61,361 nucleotides of DNA from Comamonadaceae bacterium UBA4962 (GCA_002397315.1 DHAE01000021.1:65490-126850), one strand, 5' to 3'; shown: positions 26,238 through 35,039, numbered from the stretch's first letter. Numbers and translations: made by a program. The notes: generated by a model not told the origin, from the letters alone.

Positions 26238-27302
26238 ATGTCCCTGCCCCCTGCTTCCGACCGCTCCCGGCCACCGGTTTCCGGGTCCCCGTCCGCGACA
26301 CCGCCTGCCGCGCGCGCCGCCGTCACGCTGCGGGAGGTGGCCCACCGCGCGGGGGTGTCGATGATCACGGTGTCACGCGTGTTGAAAACGCCCGCGCAGG
26401 TGAGCGAAGCCACGCGGGCCCGCGTGCAGGAGGCCGTTGCTGCACTCGGCTACGTGCCCAATCTGGTCGCCGGCGGCCTGCGCTCGTCGCGCAGCCACCT
26501 CGTCATGGCACTGGTACCCACCACGCGGGGCCAGTTGTTCGGGGAAATGATGCAGTCGCTCACCGATGCCCTGCACGAGCGCGGCTTCCAGGTGATGTTC
26601 GGCGAGGTGGGCTATGCCGCCTCGCGCGAGGACGAATTGCTGCGCGCCATCGTCGGGCGGCGGCCGGACGGCATCGTGCTCACGGGCGTGGTGCACTCGC
26701 CCGAAGGACGCCGGTTGCTGCGGGCCTCCGGCATTCCGGTGGTGGAGACCTGGGACACCACGCCCACCCCCATCGACATGCTGGTGGGACTGTCGCACGA
26801 GCGTCTGGGAGAAGCCGTGTGCACCTATCTGCACGCGCGCGGCCACCGCCGGCTGGCGTTGATCAGCGGCGACGACGAACGCGCCACGCGGCGGCAGCAG
26901 GGGTTTTCAGTGGCGGCGCGGCGGCTGGGCCTGGAAACGCCCGCGCTGCAGTGGGTGCCCGCACCCACCTCGCATGCGCAGGGGCGCACGGGCCTGGCCG
27001 CGCTGCTGGAGGCCGCGCCGCACACCGATGCCGTGTTCTGCAGCTCCGACATGCTGGCACTGGGCGTGCTGACCGAGGCGCGCGCGCGGGGCATCGCCGT
27101 GCCCGGCGAGCTGGCCGTGGCAGGCTTCGGCGACATCGAGTTCGCCGCCACGCTCGCGCCCAGCCTGACCACGGTGCGCATCGACGGCACGCGCATCGGG
27201 CAGACGGCGGCCGCCTTCATCGCCGACCGCGCGGAGGGCCGCACGGTGGCCCGCCCGCACGTGGACATCGGCTTTTCGATCGTCGCGCGCGAGAGCGCCT
27301 GA
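26238..27302 (+). CDS. LacI-family transcriptional regulator (GntR/IdnR-like)
   Basis: 354 residues. The DNA-binding helix-turn-helix is at about 30-50 (TLREVAHRAGVSMITVSRVLK) with the hinge helix after it, then a periplasmic-binding-protein-like sensor domain (LVMALVPTTRGQLFGEMMQSL onward). An N-terminal extension of about 28 Pro/Ser/Ala-rich residues precedes the HTH. A later start cannot be excluded. Divergent from gudD-gabD, so it probably represses them and responds to a sugar acid. The effector is inferred from context only. Confidence 0.92.
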   Translation: MSLPPASDRSRPPVSGSPSATPPAARAAVTLREVAHRAGVSMITVSRVLKTPAQVSEATRARVQEAVAALGYVPNLVAGGLRSSRSHLVMALVPTTRGQLFGEMMQSLTDALHERGFQVMFGEVGYAASREDELLRAIVGRRPDGIVLTGVVHSPEGRRLLRASGIPVVETWDTTPTPIDMLVGLSHERLGEAVCTYLHARGHRRLALISGDDERATRRQQGFSVAARRLGLETPALQWVPAPTSHAQGRTGLAALLEAAPHTDAVFCSSDMLALGVLTEARARGIAVPGELAVAGFGDIEFAATLAPSLTTVRIDGTRIGQTAAAFIADRAEGRTVARPHVDIGFSIVARESA

Positions 27303-27337
27303 GCCGGTGCCCTCCCCGGCCTGGGTCTGGGGATTGA

Positions 27338-29134
27338 TCAGAAAGTTTCCCAGTCGTTGCCTGCAGGCGCCGCCGTTTTGGCCGCCACTCCGGGCAACGC
27401 GAGCTGGGGCGCCTTGGCCGACGGCGCCTGGGTCTTCGCCTTCACGGAATCTGCAGAACGCACTGTGTGCTGCGCCCCCACGGATGGCACCGGCCGGGGC
27501 GGTACCTGAAGGGACGCATGCGTGCCCCCGTCGGAGGACGCCATGGCCACGCCGCCGGCCGGAACACCTGCCGGGACCGGATCGCGCACCGCATGCGCAT
27601 CGACCTGGAACACGCTCACCAGCTGCACCAGCCGGGCCGCCTGCCCATTGAGGCTGCCGGCCGCGGCGGCGGACTCCTCCACCAGCGCCGCGTTCTGCTG
27701 GGTGACCTGGTCGAGCTGGTTGACGGCCTGCCCCACCTGGGAGATGCCCTGTTCCTGCTCGCTCGTGGCGGCGCCGATCTCGGCGATCAGGTCGGCCACG
27801 CGCTGGGCCTGCTGCACGATCTGGGTCATGGTGCCGCCGGCTTCGTCCACGAGTTGCGATCCGGCGTCCACCTTCGATACGCTCTCTTCGATCAGGCCCT
27901 TGATCTCCTTCGCGGCCTGGGCCGAGCGCTGCGCCAGGCTGCGCACTTCCGCGGCCACCACGGCGAAGCCGCGGCCCTGCTCACCGGCGCGTGCGGCTTC
28001 CACGGCCGCGTTCAGCGCCAGGATGTTGGTCTGGAAGGCGATGCCGTCGATCACGCCGATGATGTCGGCGATCTTGCGCGAGCTGGCGGTGATGTCGTCC
28101 ATCGTGCGGACCACGTTGCGCACGACTTCGCCGCCGCGCGCCGCGGTGGCGCTGGCCGACGAGGCCAGCTGCGCCGCGGTGCGCACGGTGTCCGCGTTCT
28201 GCTTGACCGTGGAATTCATCTGCTCCATCGAGGCAGCCGTCTGCTGCAGATTGGACGCCTGCTCTTCCGTGCGCTGGCTCAGGTCGGCATTGCCGGTGGC
28301 GATCTGCGTGGCGCCGGTGGCGATGGATTCGCTGCTCAGGCGCACGTCGGCCACCATGCGGGCCAGCTGGGCGCGCATCTGCTCCATGGCCGCCACGACG
28401 CTGCGCTGGTCGCCCGGGCGCGTTTCCACCCGCACGGCCAGATTGCCGCGCGCCACCTCCTGCGCGATCAGCGCGGCATAGGCCGGCTCGCCGCCCAGCT
28501 GGTTCTTGATGCGCCTCGTGATGGCAAAGGCCAGCCCGCCGCCGACCACCAGAGCCAGCACTGCCAGCAGGCCCATGTGAACCGCCGCGCGCGACGCCTC
28601 TTCTTCAGCCTGCCGGCTGGAATCCAGCATCTGCCGCTTGATGTGGTCGACAAGATTGTCCAACGCCGTGAAATAGGCGGTCTGCTGCACCCGCAGCTCC
28701 TTCTGCAGCAGATTCGTACCCGCCTCCATCTGGTTGTCGGCAACGAGGTCGGCAGTGCGTCCCAGCACGTCTCTGTAGAGGGGCCGGACGCGCTGCACTT
28801 CCGCCAGCAACTGGCGGCCCTCCTGCGTGTGCAGGGCCTTGTCCAAACCATCCAGAAGCGCGGTGGTTTTCTCGGCGTTCGCATCGATGCGCTTCTTCTC
28901 GGAAGCCACGTCTTCCGCCTTGCCGAACAGCAGCATGTTGCGAATGATCCGGGCATTCAGATTGAGCAGATCCTTGACGTCCTGCGCCATCATCACCTGG
29001 CCCATCCGGTCTCCTGCAAGGCGATTGATACGGTCGCTCAGGGAATCCATCCGGATTCCGCCGATGGACGCGATCAGCAGACTGGTCAGTATCAACGCCG
29101 TGAAACCACCTCCGAGCATGGAACCCAGTTTCAT
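27338..29134 (-). CDS. Methyl-accepting chemotaxis protein with CheR/CheB tether
   Basis: 598 residues from the ATG at 29134, which has AGAGGA eight bases upstream. An upstream in-frame start at 29191 would add 19 residues. TM1 is near residues 8-27, a four-helix-bundle-like periplasmic part follows, TM2 is about 185-207, then HAMP and the cytoplasmic coiled coil with the conserved hairpin tip IAFQTNILALNAAVEAARAG. A variable Ala/Pro linker ends in NDWETF, matching the CheR/CheB-binding pentapeptide of Tar/Tsr. The ligand is unknown. Convergent with the LacI gene (35 bp). Confidence 0.94.
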   Translation of the reverse strand: MKLGSMLGGGFTALILTSLLIASIGGIRMDSLSDRINRLAGDRMGQVMMAQDVKDLLNLNARIIRNMLLFGKAEDVASEKKRIDANAEKTTALLDGLDKALHTQEGRQLLAEVQRVRPLYRDVLGRTADLVADNQMEAGTNLLQKELRVQQTAYFTALDNLVDHIKRQMLDSSRQAEEEASRAAVHMGLLAVLALVVGGGLAFAITRRIKNQLGGEPAYAALIAQEVARGNLAVRVETRPGDQRSVVAAMEQMRAQLARMVADVRLSSESIATGATQIATGNADLSQRTEEQASNLQQTAASMEQMNSTVKQNADTVRTAAQLASSASATAARGGEVVRNVVRTMDDITASSRKIADIIGVIDGIAFQTNILALNAAVEAARAGEQGRGFAVVAAEVRSLAQRSAQAAKEIKGLIEESVSKVDAGSQLVDEAGGTMTQIVQQAQRVADLIAEIGAATSEQEQGISQVGQAVNQLDQVTQQNAALVEESAAAAGSLNGQAARLVQLVSVFQVDAHAVRDPVPAGVPAGGVAMASSDGGTHASLQVPPRPVPSVGAQHTVRSADSVKAKTQAPSAKAPQLALPGVAAKTAAPAGNDWETF

Positions 29135-29312
29135 TTCCTGTCCTCTTGCCATATTTCCCGTTCCTAGCTTCGCAATTGATAAAAACGCCATGTTGCCCGA
29201 CAGTAAGACACAGTTTGTGACAAGACCCTGTCGTCCACTGCGGGGAGACCTTGCGTTATTTGCTCATCAGGTGCAGGCACACCGGGAGGGCCACGCCGAT
29301 AGTTCACCATGT

Positions 29313-29326
29313 GGAATGCGCATTCC
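29313..29326. repeat. Perfect 14-bp palindrome in intergenic spacer
   Basis: GGAATGCGCATTCC lies in the 247-bp spacer between the chemoreceptor start and the end of the 77-aa gene. It is self-complementary without a spacer, so it looks more like a protein-binding site than a hairpin. No role can be assigned. The rest of the spacer shows no gene. Confidence 0.4.
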
Positions 29327-29381
29327 GCAGCCACAGAGGGAAAGCACACCGAACCCCGAAGGCGCCGCCCCGGCGGGCTCT

Positions 29382-29615
29382 TTAACGCATTGGAACGACG
29401 AACACCTTGCGCGGTGCCGTGCAACCCGGCCCCGCATAAGGCTCGCTGTCGCGCTCCCAACCCTGGCCCGGAGAAACCTGCGCGCACACGCGCTGGCCGT
29501 CCACCTTGCTGCGCCAGTAGTACCAGGGCGCGGGTGCGCTTTGCACCATGGCAGGCGCCCACAGTGCCGCGCAGGCCAGCACGGCCGCGGCTGACACGGT
29601 GGCCACGGTACGCAT
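29382..29615 (-). CDS. Small exported protein, unknown function
   Basis: 77 residues with a signal peptide (hydrophobic residues about 5-26, AMVQSA cleavage region) and a mature part of about 50 residues with two cysteines (C44 and C65) that could form a disulfide, plus aromatic residues (WYYWR). Its ATG overlaps the stop of the hydrolase gene (TGATG), a sign of translational coupling and the best evidence that it is real. No family recognised. Confidence 0.65.
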   Translation of the reverse strand: MRTVATVSAAAVLACAALWAPAMVQSAPAPWYYWRSKVDGQRVCAQVSPGQGWERDSEPYAGPGCTAPRKVFVVPMR

Positions 29616-30580
29616 CACGGCGCGGCTCCCACGGACTGCAGGAACGCGTCCACGGCGTCGGTGTAGGCGCCCGGCAGCCCCAGCTGCTCGTTGGTGCCGA
29701 GGTGGTTCAGGTCCTGCGGCAGCACGTCGGCCCGCATGCCCAGCGCCTGGGCCTGCGCGGCCAGCCGGTAGGCCTGATCGCACGCGATGGCGCGCCGGCT
29801 GGAGCAGACGGCGAGCAACGGGGGGGCGCTCTGCCGTAGCTGGTCCGCCGGCGAAGCCTCGGGCCAGTGCGCGGGGTCGGTGCCGAAGGCACGGTCGTAG
29901 AGCTTCGGGTGGGGTGTGCGCATGAGGCGGGGAACGTCCATGGCGGCGCTGTCCAGCGCCACGGTGGCGAGCACGGGTTGCGCCCCCGCTGCGCGTTGCA
30001 GCCCGGGCTGGGCTGCCAGCAGCGCAACGAGGTGCGCGCCCGCGGAATGGCCCATGGTGACGAACCGGCCCGGGTCCGCGCCCCAGCGCGGAGCGAGGCG
30101 CTGCGCCTCGGCCAGGGCCCGGGCCACGTCCTGCACCTGCACGAGCGGGCCGGCGTCCGGCAGCATGCGGTAGTTGATGGACACGAACACCGCGCCGCGC
30201 GGCACCCAATGCTCCACCTTGTTGCGCACGACGGTGGAGCCGGCCTTGTCGCCGTAGCGCCAAGCACCACCGTGCACCATGAAGATCACCGGGGCGCCCC
30301 GTGGGTGGGCAGGCAGGTAGACGTCCATGCGCTGGCGCGGGTCGGGCCCGTAGGGCACATCGTGCAGGAATCGCATCCCGGCGGGAGCCGTCCAGGGAGC
30401 GCCGGACGGGCCATCGCCGTCCGCCTGCCGGGCCGCGCGCTCCGCGCGTCCCGCACCAGCTGCCTGCCCGGCCGCCTGCGCGCCCACGCCGCCGAGCACC
30501 GCCACCGCCATGAGCGCCCCGAGCGCCGACCGCGCCGCGCGGCGCCCTGCCGCCGATGCAACTCCTGCCATGTACCGCAT
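29615..30580 (-). CDS. Exported alpha/beta hydrolase (carboxylesterase-like)
   Basis: 321 residues. A signal peptide-like N-terminus (to about residue 38) is followed by an esterase/lipase fold: oxyanion-hole motif HGGAW from residue 103, VSINYRMLPDAG, nucleophile elbow GHSAG with Ser179, and the catalytic Asp and His expected downstream (His in DLNHLGTN). The closest family is alpha/beta hydrolase-3/BD-FAE-type. The substrate is unknown and the location is probably periplasmic. In-frame sequence upstream of 30580 overlaps the next gene region. The 115-bp spacer to the DUF429 gene is otherwise empty. Confidence 0.88.
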   Translation of the reverse strand: MRYMAGVASAAGRRAARSALGALMAVAVLGGVGAQAAGQAAGAGRAERAARQADGDGPSGAPWTAPAGMRFLHDVPYGPDPRQRMDVYLPAHPRGAPVIFMVHGGAWRYGDKAGSTVVRNKVEHWVPRGAVFVSINYRMLPDAGPLVQVQDVARALAEAQRLAPRWGADPGRFVTMGHSAGAHLVALLAAQPGLQRAAGAQPVLATVALDSAAMDVPRLMRTPHPKLYDRAFGTDPAHWPEASPADQLRQSAPPLLAVCSSRRAIACDQAYRLAAQAQALGMRADVLPQDLNHLGTNEQLGLPGAYTDAVDAFLQSVGAAP

Positions 30581-30695
30581 GCCGATCCTTTCGCCACCGC
30601 CACTGTGCCCCAGCCGGTCCGCATTGTGCGGCCGCCGTGTGAAGCGGTTGCAAAGCCCGGGCTTCCGCCGTGCGAAGCCATCGCGTACCGCAGGC

Positions 30696-31583
30696 TCAGG
30701 CACCAGGAAACGGCGCTGTGACGATCCAGCCTTCGAGCGGGTCCATGCCCGCCGGCAGGCCGTAGAGCGGATCGCCCTGCGCATGGCGCTTCGCCGCCCA
30801 GGCGGCCTGCACGAGGCAGAGCACGGCATCCAGGCTGTCGCCGCTCGCATCGCCGGCCAGCAGGTCCCGCTGGGCATGCGTGGGCGCCAGCCGCAGGCCG
30901 AGGCGGGTGGCGCCGGCCTCCAGCCCCGCGATCAGGTCCTTGCGGGCGATGAAGCGCTCGGCGGTCTGCTTGGCCAGATCGTCGCTCTTGTAGCTGCGCC
31001 GCCCGAGGATCTCGCGCGCCAGCAGGCCCGGGTAGGCCTCCAGCGCCACGCGCGCCGGATCGTCCGGCCGCAGGCCCGGTATCTCCACGCCCGCATCGAT
31101 CAGCAGCGGCATGCCAGCGTGCAGCATGTAGGCGACGGGCGGGTTGACCCATTTCATCGACGTGCTGGAGCCGGCCGGCCCGTCGGTGGCACGGTGGGCG
31201 AACTTCGCGCCCACGGGGCGCCCGGCGCAGAAGGCCGCGAAGGTCTCGCGGATCTGCGGCCGCGTGAGGGTGCGGTAGTGCGCCATGCTGGCTGCCCAGT
31301 CCATCGGCCAGCCCAGGGCCGCCGACAGCCCGCGCGGCAACCCGAACGGCATGTCGAACCCGCCCACCCAGGCTGCGGGCGCGGCCAGCCAGCGGCCGAA
31401 GGATTCCAGCGTCTCGAAGCGCTCCAGCGCAGTGAGCGCCACCCGGCCCGCGCGTTCGTGGCCGAGTGCGATCACGATCGGTTTGCGGCGGCTCGGGCTG
31501 CTGGAGAAGTCGCAGCCGAGCAGCAGTGGCCCTGACGGTGGCGACGGCGGCGACGCGGCCGGAAGGGGCATCGGTGCGGCCAT
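30696..31583 (-). CDS. DUF429 family protein (predicted RNase H-like fold)
   Basis: 295 residues. The N-terminal GCDFSSSPSRRKPIVIALG places an Asp early in a first strand, as in the DUF429 predicted nuclease family. GFDMPFGLPRG and the EAYPGLLAREILGRRSYK stretch are also family-like. Activity has not been established for the family as far as I know. The start at 31583 lies 5 bp after the EamA stop. Upstream in-frame sequence runs through EamA and is not coding. Confidence 0.8.
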   Translation of the reverse strand: MAAPMPLPAASPPSPPSGPLLLGCDFSSSPSRRKPIVIALGHERAGRVALTALERFETLESFGRWLAAPAAWVGGFDMPFGLPRGLSAALGWPMDWAASMAHYRTLTRPQIRETFAAFCAGRPVGAKFAHRATDGPAGSSTSMKWVNPPVAYMLHAGMPLLIDAGVEIPGLRPDDPARVALEAYPGLLAREILGRRSYKSDDLAKQTAERFIARKDLIAGLEAGATRLGLRLAPTHAQRDLLAGDASGDSLDAVLCLVQAAWAAKRHAQGDPLYGLPAGMDPLEGWIVTAPFPGA

Positions 31584-31588
31584 GGCGC

Positions 31589-32470
31589 CTATCCCAGCGC
31601 CAGCGCGGCCACGCCGGCCGCGATGAACACCGCCCCCGCCAGCCGGGCCGCGCGGTCGCCCTCGCCGAGCAGGTGACCACCGATGAGGGCTGCGAACAGC
31701 ATCGAGACCTCGCGGGCCGGGGCGACGTGCGACAGCGGCGCTTCCTGCATCGCATAGAGCACCAGCACGTAGGCCACCGGGCTCACCACCGCCACGACGA
31801 CGGCGAAGCGCCACTGCGCGCTCCAGAGCCGGCGTGCCGTGGGCACGTCGCGCAGCACCACCGGCGCCAGCAGCGCCACGCGCACGAAGTTGCCCATGTA
31901 GTCCACGAGGATGGGCGACATCCACAGCATCTTCACGGCATAGCCGTCCACCACGGTGTAGCTCGCGATGAAGGCGCCCGTGAGCAGCCCGTAGGCGATG
32001 CCCTGGTGGACGCGGCGGCGCGCCACCGGATCGTGCGACGCCCTGAGCAGCGCGGGCCCGCCGGCGATGAGGAACACCCCGCCCACCACGCCCGCGATGC
32101 CGGCCAGGCCGAGCGCGCTGATGTGCTCGCCCAGGAAGGCGATGGCGACGAAGGACGACAGCAGCGGCCCCGAGCCGCGCGCCACGGGATAGACCACGGT
32201 GAGGTCCGCCTTGCGGTAGCCCCGCAGCAAGATGACGTAGTAGGCGACGTGCAGCAATCCGCTCGCGGCCACGAAGGCCCATTCCAGGGGGCCCCAGCGC
32301 GGCACGGCCTCGCGCCCCAGCCAGAAGCCGAGCGGCGCCCAGACCACCATCATCACCACCGAGGTGAAGAAGGCGAAGCGCGCATCGCCGCCCGCCTTCT
32401 TGGCGACGATGTTCCAGCCGGCGTGGATCAGGCCGGCGAGCAGGATGAGGGCGAAGGCGGACAGCGGCAT
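31589..32470 (-). CDS. EamA-family (drug/metabolite) transporter
   Basis: 293 residues with about ten hydrophobic segments arranged as two repeats of five, the EamA/DMT pattern, opening with FALILLAGLIHAGWNIVAKKAGGD. Inner-membrane exporter or importer of small metabolites, substrate unknown. Lies 38 bp after the BLUF gene stop, same strand, and just before the DUF429 gene. Confidence 0.9.
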   Translation of the reverse strand: MPLSAFALILLAGLIHAGWNIVAKKAGGDARFAFFTSVVMMVVWAPLGFWLGREAVPRWGPLEWAFVAASGLLHVAYYVILLRGYRKADLTVVYPVARGSGPLLSSFVAIAFLGEHISALGLAGIAGVVGGVFLIAGGPALLRASHDPVARRRVHQGIAYGLLTGAFIASYTVVDGYAVKMLWMSPILVDYMGNFVRVALLAPVVLRDVPTARRLWSAQWRFAVVVAVVSPVAYVLVLYAMQEAPLSHVAPAREVSMLFAALIGGHLLGEGDRAARLAGAVFIAAGVAALALG

Positions 32471-32508
32471 GCAGAGCCCGCCCGAGCGGGCGGGCGGACG
32501 CGCGGGGG

Positions 32509-32931
32509 TCAGCCCCGGCCGATGACCGCTGCGGTGGCCATGAGGTCCTGCAGCAGCGCCAGCGAGACGCGCCCGGAGACGGCGTACGGGTCGAGTTCCG
32601 GTTTCTCGGAATACTTCAGCAGGATCGACTGGTTGATCTTGCCGAGGTTCACCTGCCCCATCGTCCAGCCGCTGAAGCGGCGCTCTTCGATCTCGTCGAA
32701 GTAGAGCAGTTCCACGTCCTTGTGGCGCGGGTCGCGCTGGATGTGGCCGTAGAGCTCGCTCACCGCGGAGCGCCCGCCTTCGATGGCCTGCAGGAACACG
32801 CCGCCGCCGTAGCAGAGCACGCCGGTGATGCCGCAGGCGGCATTGTGTTGCCGGGACTGGGCCAGGATGTCTTCGACGGCCGCGCTGGAGGTATCCACCG
32901 CGCGGCTCGCATAGAGCAGGCGTACGAGCAT
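32509..32931 (-). CDS. BLUF-domain blue-light sensor
   Basis: 140 residues, essentially one BLUF domain (1-95) plus a short helical tail. Residues needed for the FAD photoreaction are all there by alignment from memory with AppA/Slr1694: Tyr7 (LLYASR), Asn30, Gln48 (FLQAIEG), Trp89 and Met91 (GWTMG). As a stand-alone BLUF protein it has no output domain and must act through a partner. It starts 1 bp after the folE stop, so the pair is very likely cotranscribed and possibly coupled. Confidence 0.93.
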   Translation of the reverse strand: MLVRLLYASRAVDTSSAAVEDILAQSRQHNAACGITGVLCYGGGVFLQAIEGGRSAVSELYGHIQRDPRHKDVELLYFDEIEERRFSGWTMGQVNLGKINQSILLKYSEKPELDPYAVSGRVSLALLQDLMATAAVIGRG

Positions 32932-32932
32932 G

Positions 32933-33658
32933 TCAGTTCCTTCCAGGAATGAGCGAGAGGAATTCCCGGCGCAGCGCCGGATCCTTCAGGAACACGCCGC
33001 GCATCACCGAGTTCAGCATTTTGCTGTCCATCTCGCGCACGCCCCGCCAGGACATGCAGAAGTGGCTCGCCTCCATCACGATCGCGAGGCCGTCGGGCTG
33101 GGTCTTTTCCATGATGAGGTCGGCCAGTTGCACCACGGCCTCTTCCTGGATCTGCGGGCGGCCCATGACCCAGTCGACCAGCCGCGCGTACTTCGACAGG
33201 CCGATGACGTTGGTGTGCTCGTTGGGCAGCACGCCGATCCAGAGCTTGCCGATCACGGGGCAGAAATGGTGGCTGCAGGCGCTGCGCACGGTGATCGGGC
33301 CCACGATCATGAGCTCGTTCAGGTGCTCGGCGTTGGGGAACTCGGTGATCGCCGGCTGCTTCACGTAGCGGCCCTTGAACACCTCGTTCAGGTACATCTT
33401 GGCCACGCGGCGGGCGGTGTTCTGGGTGTTGTGGTCGCCGGCCGTGTCGATGACCATGCTGTCGAGCACGCCCTGCATCTTGGCCTCGACCTCGTCGAGC
33501 AGCCGCTCGAGCTCGCCGGGCTCCAGGAAGTCGGCGATGTTGTCGTTGGCATGGAACCGCTTGCGGGCCGCGAGCAGGCGCTCCCGGATCTTGGCCGAGA
33601 CAGGCACGCCTTCCGCGGGGGGTGCGCTGTCCGGATCGTCGGCGAGTTGTGTGAACAT
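32933..33658 (-). CDS. folE: GTP cyclohydrolase I
   Basis: 241 residues from the ATG at 33658. It converts GTP to 7,8-dihydroneopterin triphosphate, first step to folate/pterins. Zinc ligands fit Cys128, His131 and Cys201 (SACSHH and SHFC regions), with substrate-binding GLSKYARLV. An upstream in-frame start at 33748 would add a 30-residue basic stretch and overlaps the repeat element, so it is less likely. It precedes the BLUF gene by 1 bp. NudB, the next folate enzyme, lies 4 kb away. Confidence 0.95.
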   Translation of the reverse strand: MFTQLADDPDSAPPAEGVPVSAKIRERLLAARKRFHANDNIADFLEPGELERLLDEVEAKMQGVLDSMVIDTAGDHNTQNTARRVAKMYLNEVFKGRYVKQPAITEFPNAEHLNELMIVGPITVRSACSHHFCPVIGKLWIGVLPNEHTNVIGLSKYARLVDWVMGRPQIQEEAVVQLADLIMEKTQPDGLAIVMEASHFCMSWRGVREMDSKMLNSVMRGVFLKDPALRREFLSLIPGRN

Positions 33659-33739
33659 GCGCGCGATGGTACCAGCGAAGCCCCGGTCCGGCTCGGCAGG
33701 CGCCCGGCTGCCCACGAGGGCGGTGGGTGGACGCCGCGA

Positions 33740-33769
33740 GCTATCCATTTGATAGCAAAAATCAATAGC
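33740..33769. repeat. Partial Comamonadaceae-type dispersed repeat at the clsB stop
   Basis: Plus strand GCTATC-CATTT-GATAGC (33740-33756) is an inverted repeat that continues into AAAAATCAATAGC. This AT-rich motif resembles a short dispersed element I recall from Acidovorax/Comamonas genomes (GATAGC...ATCAATAGC). It supplies the clsB TGA and ends before the folE start. The likeness is from memory and unchecked. Confidence 0.45.
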
Positions 33770-35039
33770 GGTTGCCCGTCACCCAGAGCGCGAGGCGCAT
33801 GAGCGCGAAGGCCGCCCGGTCGCGCAGCCGCTGGCCCCAGGGGCGCGCGCCGTAGGCGAGCGGGTCCAGCCGGCGGCCCGCATGCTCCATGGCGTCCACC
33901 AGGCGCGACCGCAGCGCCTGCGCGAAGCCCGCATCCTCCACCACGACGTTCGCCTCGCGCGCCAGCAGCATCGACAGCGGATCGAGGTTGGAAGAACCCA
34001 CCGTGGCCCAGGGATGGCTGCCCTGCGCATCCACCACCGCCACCTTGGCATGCAGGAAGCTCGGGGCGTATTCGTGGATCTCCACCCCCGCGGCCAGCAG
34101 CGCGCCGTAGACCGGCCGCGCCGCGTGGTACTGCATGAAGTATTCGTAGCGCCCCTGCAGCAACAGCCGCACGCGCACGCCCCGGCGCGCGGCCAGCACG
34201 AGCGCGTGCCGCAGCTTGCGCCCGGGCAGGAAGTAGGCATTGGCGATGATGACCTCCTCGCGCGCATTGCCGATCGCGCGGCGGTAGGCCCGCTCGATGC
34301 GGCTGCGGTTGCGCAGGTTGTCGCGCAGCAGCAGGCCCGCGCGCAGGCCTGGCGCCTCTCCCGGAGCGGTGACCGCCGACTCGCGCGCGATGCGTTCGGC
34401 CTGCCGCGCCTGCGCCGCGGCCCGCAGATCGCGCACCAAGTCGGCCAGCCGGTGCCGGCGGGCATCCTTGCCGGCCTGCAGGCGCCACCAGATCTGCTCC
34501 ATCGCCTCGCCCGCCTGTTCCACGATGGCGCCCTCCACGCGCACCGCGAAGTCGAACCGCGGCGCTTCCAGCGCGCCGTGGTTGGGGTCGTGCAGATCGT
34601 CCAGCACGTTGATGCCGCCGCAGTAGAGCACGCAGCCGTCCACCACGCACAGCTTGCGGTGCAGCCGCCGCCAGCGCTTGGGCAGCAGCAGCCCGAGCGG
34701 CCCCAGCGGCGAATACACCTGCATGCGCACGCCTGCCTCCTCGAAGCGCTCGGGCCAGGGCGAGCACAGGATGCCGGTGCCCACGCCGTCCACCACCAGG
34801 TGCACGCGCACGCCGCGCCGGGCCGCGCGGATCAGCGCCTCGGCGATCTCGGCCCCGGCCCCGGTGCAGTCGAAGATGTAGGTCTCGAACTGGATGTCCG
34901 AAAGTGCCGCGTCCATGTCGGCCACCAGCGCCGGGAACAGGTCGCCGGAGCCCTGCAGGAGCGCGATGCGGTGGTCGCCGGAGAGCGCGGCCGGGGCCGC
35001 CTGCCGTCCGAGGCCGAAGCGCGGGGCCGGCCGGTTCAC
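33762..35039 (-). CDS. clsB: Cardiolipin synthase B (phospholipase D family)
   Basis: 425 residues from a GTG at 35039 that overlaps the stop of the preceding gene (GTGA). An in-frame GTG at 35084 is possible but lies inside that gene. Two HKD motifs (HxKx4D) are present: LHRKLCVVD and LHAKVAVVD, the PLD catalytic pair. IFDCTGAGAEIAEALIRAARRG and the second-half YFLPGRKLRHAL are typical of ClsB/YbhO. It makes cardiolipin at the inner membrane. In E. coli ybhO also sits with the endonuclease/phosphatase-family ybhP gene, as here. Confidence 0.93.
   Translation of the reverse strand: MNRPAPRFGLGRQAAPAALSGDHRIALLQGSGDLFPALVADMDAALSDIQFETYIFDCTGAGAEIAEALIRAARRGVRVHLVVDGVGTGILCSPWPERFEEAGVRMQVYSPLGPLGLLLPKRWRRLHRKLCVVDGCVLYCGGINVLDDLHDPNHGALEAPRFDFAVRVEGAIVEQAGEAMEQIWWRLQAGKDARRHRLADLVRDLRAAAQARQAERIARESAVTAPGEAPGLRAGLLLRDNLRNRSRIERAYRRAIGNAREEVIIANAYFLPGRKLRHALVLAARRGVRVRLLLQGRYEYFMQYHAARPVYGALLAAGVEIHEYAPSFLHAKVAVVDAQGSHPWATVGSSNLDPLSMLLAREANVVVEDAGFAQALRSRLVDAMEHAGRRLDPLAYGARPWGQRLRDRAAFALMRLALWVTGNRY

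Noticed and set aside
29295..29302. GCCGATAG, a sigma-28-like -10 on the plus strand
   Set aside because: No TAAA-like element lies 15 bp upstream and no plus-strand gene follows.
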